Assembly: GCA_023410295.1 (NCBI GenBank)
Contig: JAEYPY010000179.1
Span: 1-15,725 of the forward strand
DNA length: 15,725 nt
Direction of reading: 5' to 3'
Source of the DNA: Pseudomonadota bacterium
GTDB taxonomy: Bacteria > Pseudomonadota > Alphaproteobacteria > Caulobacterales > Aquidulcibacteraceae
The translations under genes were made by a program, and so were the position numbers. How positions within the stretch are numbered: the stretch's first letter is position 1; the number at the start of each line of letters is the position of its first letter. The notes under the pieces are model-generated. The model was given only the letters and a program-made list of their open reading frames with translations, made no database searches and was not told the DNA's origin. Below, one piece after another: positions 14,062-15,725 of the stretch.

Positions 14062-15240
14062 TTAAGCCGCGTCTTTTTTCTTGCGCGACATGGCTTCAGC
14101 GAAGCGCTCGAAGAGATAGTGGCTGTCTTGCGGGCCCGGCGAGGCCTCGGGGTGATATTGCACCGAGAACACCGGCTTGCCTTCCAGTTCGATGCCGCAA
14201 TTGGAGCCGTCGAACAGCGAGACGTGGGTTTCCTTGACGCCTTTCGGCAGCGTCGCCGTGTCGATGGCGAAACCGTGGTTCATCGAGACGATCTCGACCT
14301 TGCCGGTGGTTTGATCTTTCACCGGATGGTTCGCGCCATGGTGGCCTTGCGCCATCTTTCTAGTTTTCGCGCCGAGTGCGAGCCCGAGCATCTGGTGCCC
14401 CAGGCAAACGCCCATCACTGGCTTGCCGCTGTCGACCAACTTCTTGATCTCCGGCGCGGCGTACTTGCCGGTTGCAGCCGGATCGCCGGGGCCATTGGAC
14501 AAAAGCACGCCGTCGGGCTTGTGCGCGAGCACATCTTCAGCCGTCGCAGTGGCCGGGAGAACGATTGTCTTCGCGCCAATGTCGCCGAGCGCGCGCAAGA
14601 TGTTGCGCTTCACGCCGTAGTCGATGACGACGACGGTGAATTTGGGCTTCGTCACCTGCGGCACGCCGAGCGGCCATTGCCAGCGCTTCTCGCTGACGAC
14701 GTAACTCTGCGCCGTCGTCACTTCCTTGGCGAGGTCGAGGCCTTCAAGGCCGGACCACGCTTTGGCGCGCGCATGTAGCGCATCGAAGTCAAACTTGCCG
14801 TCGCGTGTGTGCGCGATGACGGCGTTGGGCATGCCTTGCTCGCGGATGCGGCGTGTCAGCGCGCGCGTGTCGAGCCCGGCAAGCGCGATGACACCGCGCT
14901 TGCTAAGCCATTCGGAAAGATCTTGCTCAGCGCGCCAGTTCGACGGCGCCGTCGGCCGCGTGCGGAAGATCGCGCCGCGCGCCGCTGCGGCTGCCGCCGG
15001 CGAGGAGCTTTCGACATCCTCGTTGTTGGCGCCCGTATTGCCGATATGCGGGAAGGTGAAGGCGACGATCTGGGCGGCGTAGGAGGGGTCGGTCAGGATC
15101 TCCTGATACCCCGTCATGGCGGTGTTAAAGCAGACCTCGCCCTCGGCCGTGCCCTCGGCGCCGAGGCCTTCGCCCAGGAATATGGTTCCATCGGCGAGGA
15201 CGAGAGCGCCGGTGGCGGGGGATCGAGTCGGTTGTGCCAA
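14062..15240 (-). CDS. carA: Carbamoyl-phosphate synthase small (glutaminase) subunit
   Basis: Supplies ammonia from glutamine to the large subunit CarB for arginine and pyrimidine synthesis. The N-terminal CarA domain reads GEVCFNTAMTGYQEILTDPS and FPHIGNTGANNED. The class I glutaminase domain has catalytic Cys279 (GVCLGHQ), His363 and Glu365 (QYHPEAS), matching E. coli 269/353/355 in spacing. The frame stays open to an ATG at 15345, but the added 35 residues look unlike any CarA and contain a good promoter (TTGACA-N17-TATTTC). The best start is therefore TTG 15240, giving 392 residues, against 382 in E. coli. It has no ribosome site and lies about three bases from the predicted transcription start, so the message may be leaderless. 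No carB is in the window. Confidence 0.93.
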   Translation of the reverse strand: MAQPTRSPATGALVLADGTIFLGEGLGAEGTAEGEVCFNTAMTGYQEILTDPSYAAQIVAFTFPHIGNTGANNEDVESSSPAAAAAARGAIFRTRPTAPSNWRAEQDLSEWLSKRGVIALAGLDTRALTRRIREQGMPNAVIAHTRDGKFDFDALHARAKAWSGLEGLDLAKEVTTAQSYVVSEKRWQWPLGVPQVTKPKFTVVVIDYGVKRNILRALGDIGAKTIVLPATATAEDVLAHKPDGVLLSNGPGDPAATGKYAAPEIKKLVDSGKPVMGVCLGHQMLGLALGAKTRKMAQGHHGANHPVKDQTTGKVEIVSMNHGFAIDTATLPKGVKETHVSLFDGSNCGIELEGKPVFSVQYHPEASPGPQDSHYLFERFAEAMSRKKKDAA

Positions 15241-15249
15241 AGCGCACGG

Positions 15250-15278
15250 GAAATAGGGTGCGCCGGGCGGGGTGTCAA
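15250..15278 (-). promoter_or_regulatory. Sigma-70 type promoter for carA
   Basis: On the minus strand a perfect -35 TTGACA (15278-15273), a 17-bp spacer and -10 TATTTC (15255-15250; three of six consensus bases). Start is expected near 15243, immediately before the proposed carA TTG codon at 15240. Confidence 0.6.
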
Positions 15279-15389
15279 AAGACCTCTGGGGAACACGCAG
15301 CCCCTGCCGCACCCCTGCCGCAAAGGTGAACTTCCTGTCAGCCATCTATCTGCATTGGCCGCGGGATGACGGCCCTGTAAGGTTTCGGT

Positions 15390-15725
15390 GTGGGGACGAG
15401 TGCGATCAGATCCTGGGCCGGGGCGCTCGCCGCCCTGTGGCTGACGGTATTGGCCGCTGCGTGCGGCCAGCGCGAGCGCACGGATACGGCCCCGCCGGCG
15501 CCGCCGCCGCAGATCGCGCGCGCCGACCTGTTCGGCGAGCCGGCCCGGTTCGACGCCCAGCTTTCCCCACGCGGCGACCGGGTGGCCTTCCTGGCGCCGC
15601 GGGACGGCGTGGCGAACCTCTGGGTGCTTTCGGTCGGTGCGCTCGATGAAGCGCGGCCGCTGACCGACGATCGCGGCCGCGGCGTACGCGGCTATGCTTG
15701 GTCGCCGGATGGCGCGACGCTGCTC
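15390..15725 (+). CDS. S9-family (prolyl oligopeptidase-like) peptidase lipoprotein, N-terminal fragment
   Basis: 112 codons are visible before the window ends. GTG 15390 is the first start after an in-frame TAA at 15378, and TAAGG seven bases upstream can serve as ribosome site. The start region encodes a lipoprotein signal ending LTVLAAAC followed by GQRERTD, so lipidation at Cys25 is likely. After a Pro-rich linker the sequence ADLFGEPARFDAQLSPRGDR, VAFLAPRDGVANLWVLSVG and YAWSPDGATLL is the beta-propeller start typical of S9 acylaminoacyl/dipeptidyl peptidases. The catalytic hydrolase domain lies beyond the window, so activity cannot be judged. Divergent from carA. Confidence 0.8.
   Translation, partial: MGTSAIRSWAGALAALWLTVLAAACGQRERTDTAPPAPPPQIARADLFGEPARFDAQLSPRGDRVAFLAPRDGVANLWVLSVGALDEARPLTDDRGRGVRGYAWSPDGATLL

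Noticed and set aside
13024..14778. Long + strand open frame (584 codons) opposite carA and the dehydrogenase
   Set aside because: It spans two clear minus-strand genes and their gap; Arg/Ala/Asp-rich shadow translation without motifs.
15290..15314. GGAAC upstream of the S9 peptidase gene
   Set aside because: No GTT follows at 16 or 17 bases, so it does not fit the EcfG pattern of the other sites.
15241..15345. Longer CarA beginning at ATG 15345
   Set aside because: The extra 35 residues do not resemble CarA, the ATG lacks a ribosome site, and a good promoter lies inside this stretch.
15355..15383. TTGGCC-N17-TAAGGT as a promoter for the S9 peptidase
   Set aside because: Both boxes are weak and the -10 overlaps the likely ribosome site TAAGG; a leaderless reading is possible but not supported enough to list.

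Overview
The window is a dense, GC-rich stretch of chromosome. It probably comes from an alphaproteobacterium of the Caulobacterales/Hyphomonadaceae type. Grounds: a dnaG-rpoD pair encoding a long sigma-70 with alphaproteobacterial features, a nearby carA, an A2M/PBP1C pair, GANTC sites at a housekeeping promoter, and several promoters resembling the EcfG (general stress response) consensus. The genus is inference. I saw no rRNA, tRNA, CRISPR array, insertion sequence or phage gene, and no gene-free gap longer than about 165 bases.

Left part (1-4752, + strand): the 3' end of a bacterial alpha-2-macroglobulin with an intact thioester motif, followed 9 bases later by pbpC (PBP1C). These form an envelope-defence and cell-wall-repair operon. 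Next (4851-5576, +) come a small secreted protein resembling a worn-down OmpA-like domain and a short putative lipoprotein. A MerR-family regulator (minus strand, to 6034) is divergent from two small membrane proteins, DUF2938 and DUF2798. The 66-base gap between regulator and target holds a textbook MerR-type promoter: a 19-bp spacer with a palindrome inside it.

Centre (6934-10926, - strand): dnaG then rpoD, a reduced macromolecular-synthesis operon without rpsU. A TATAAT box lies upstream of dnaG, and two GANTC (CcrM/GcrA-type) sites lie 13 bp apart in its -35/spacer zone.

Right part (11010-15725): a cluster of small envelope-type genes. Two adjacent minus-strand genes (81 and 56 aa) are paralogues ending in the same SDESFPASDPP motif. 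A SIMPL-domain (YggE-like) periplasmic protein follows on the + strand. A divergent pair of single-helix membrane proteins comes next, and then on the minus strand carA and a D-2-hydroxyacid dehydrogenase. The window ends inside an S9-type peptidase lipoprotein on the + strand, divergent from carA.

The most interesting pattern is regulatory. Three intergenic sites match GGAAC-N16/17-NGTT and a fourth matches AGAAC-N16-CGTT. All lie at promoter distance from small membrane, lipoprotein or SDESFPASDPP genes, which suggests a local set of general-stress-response genes around the dnaG-rpoD core.
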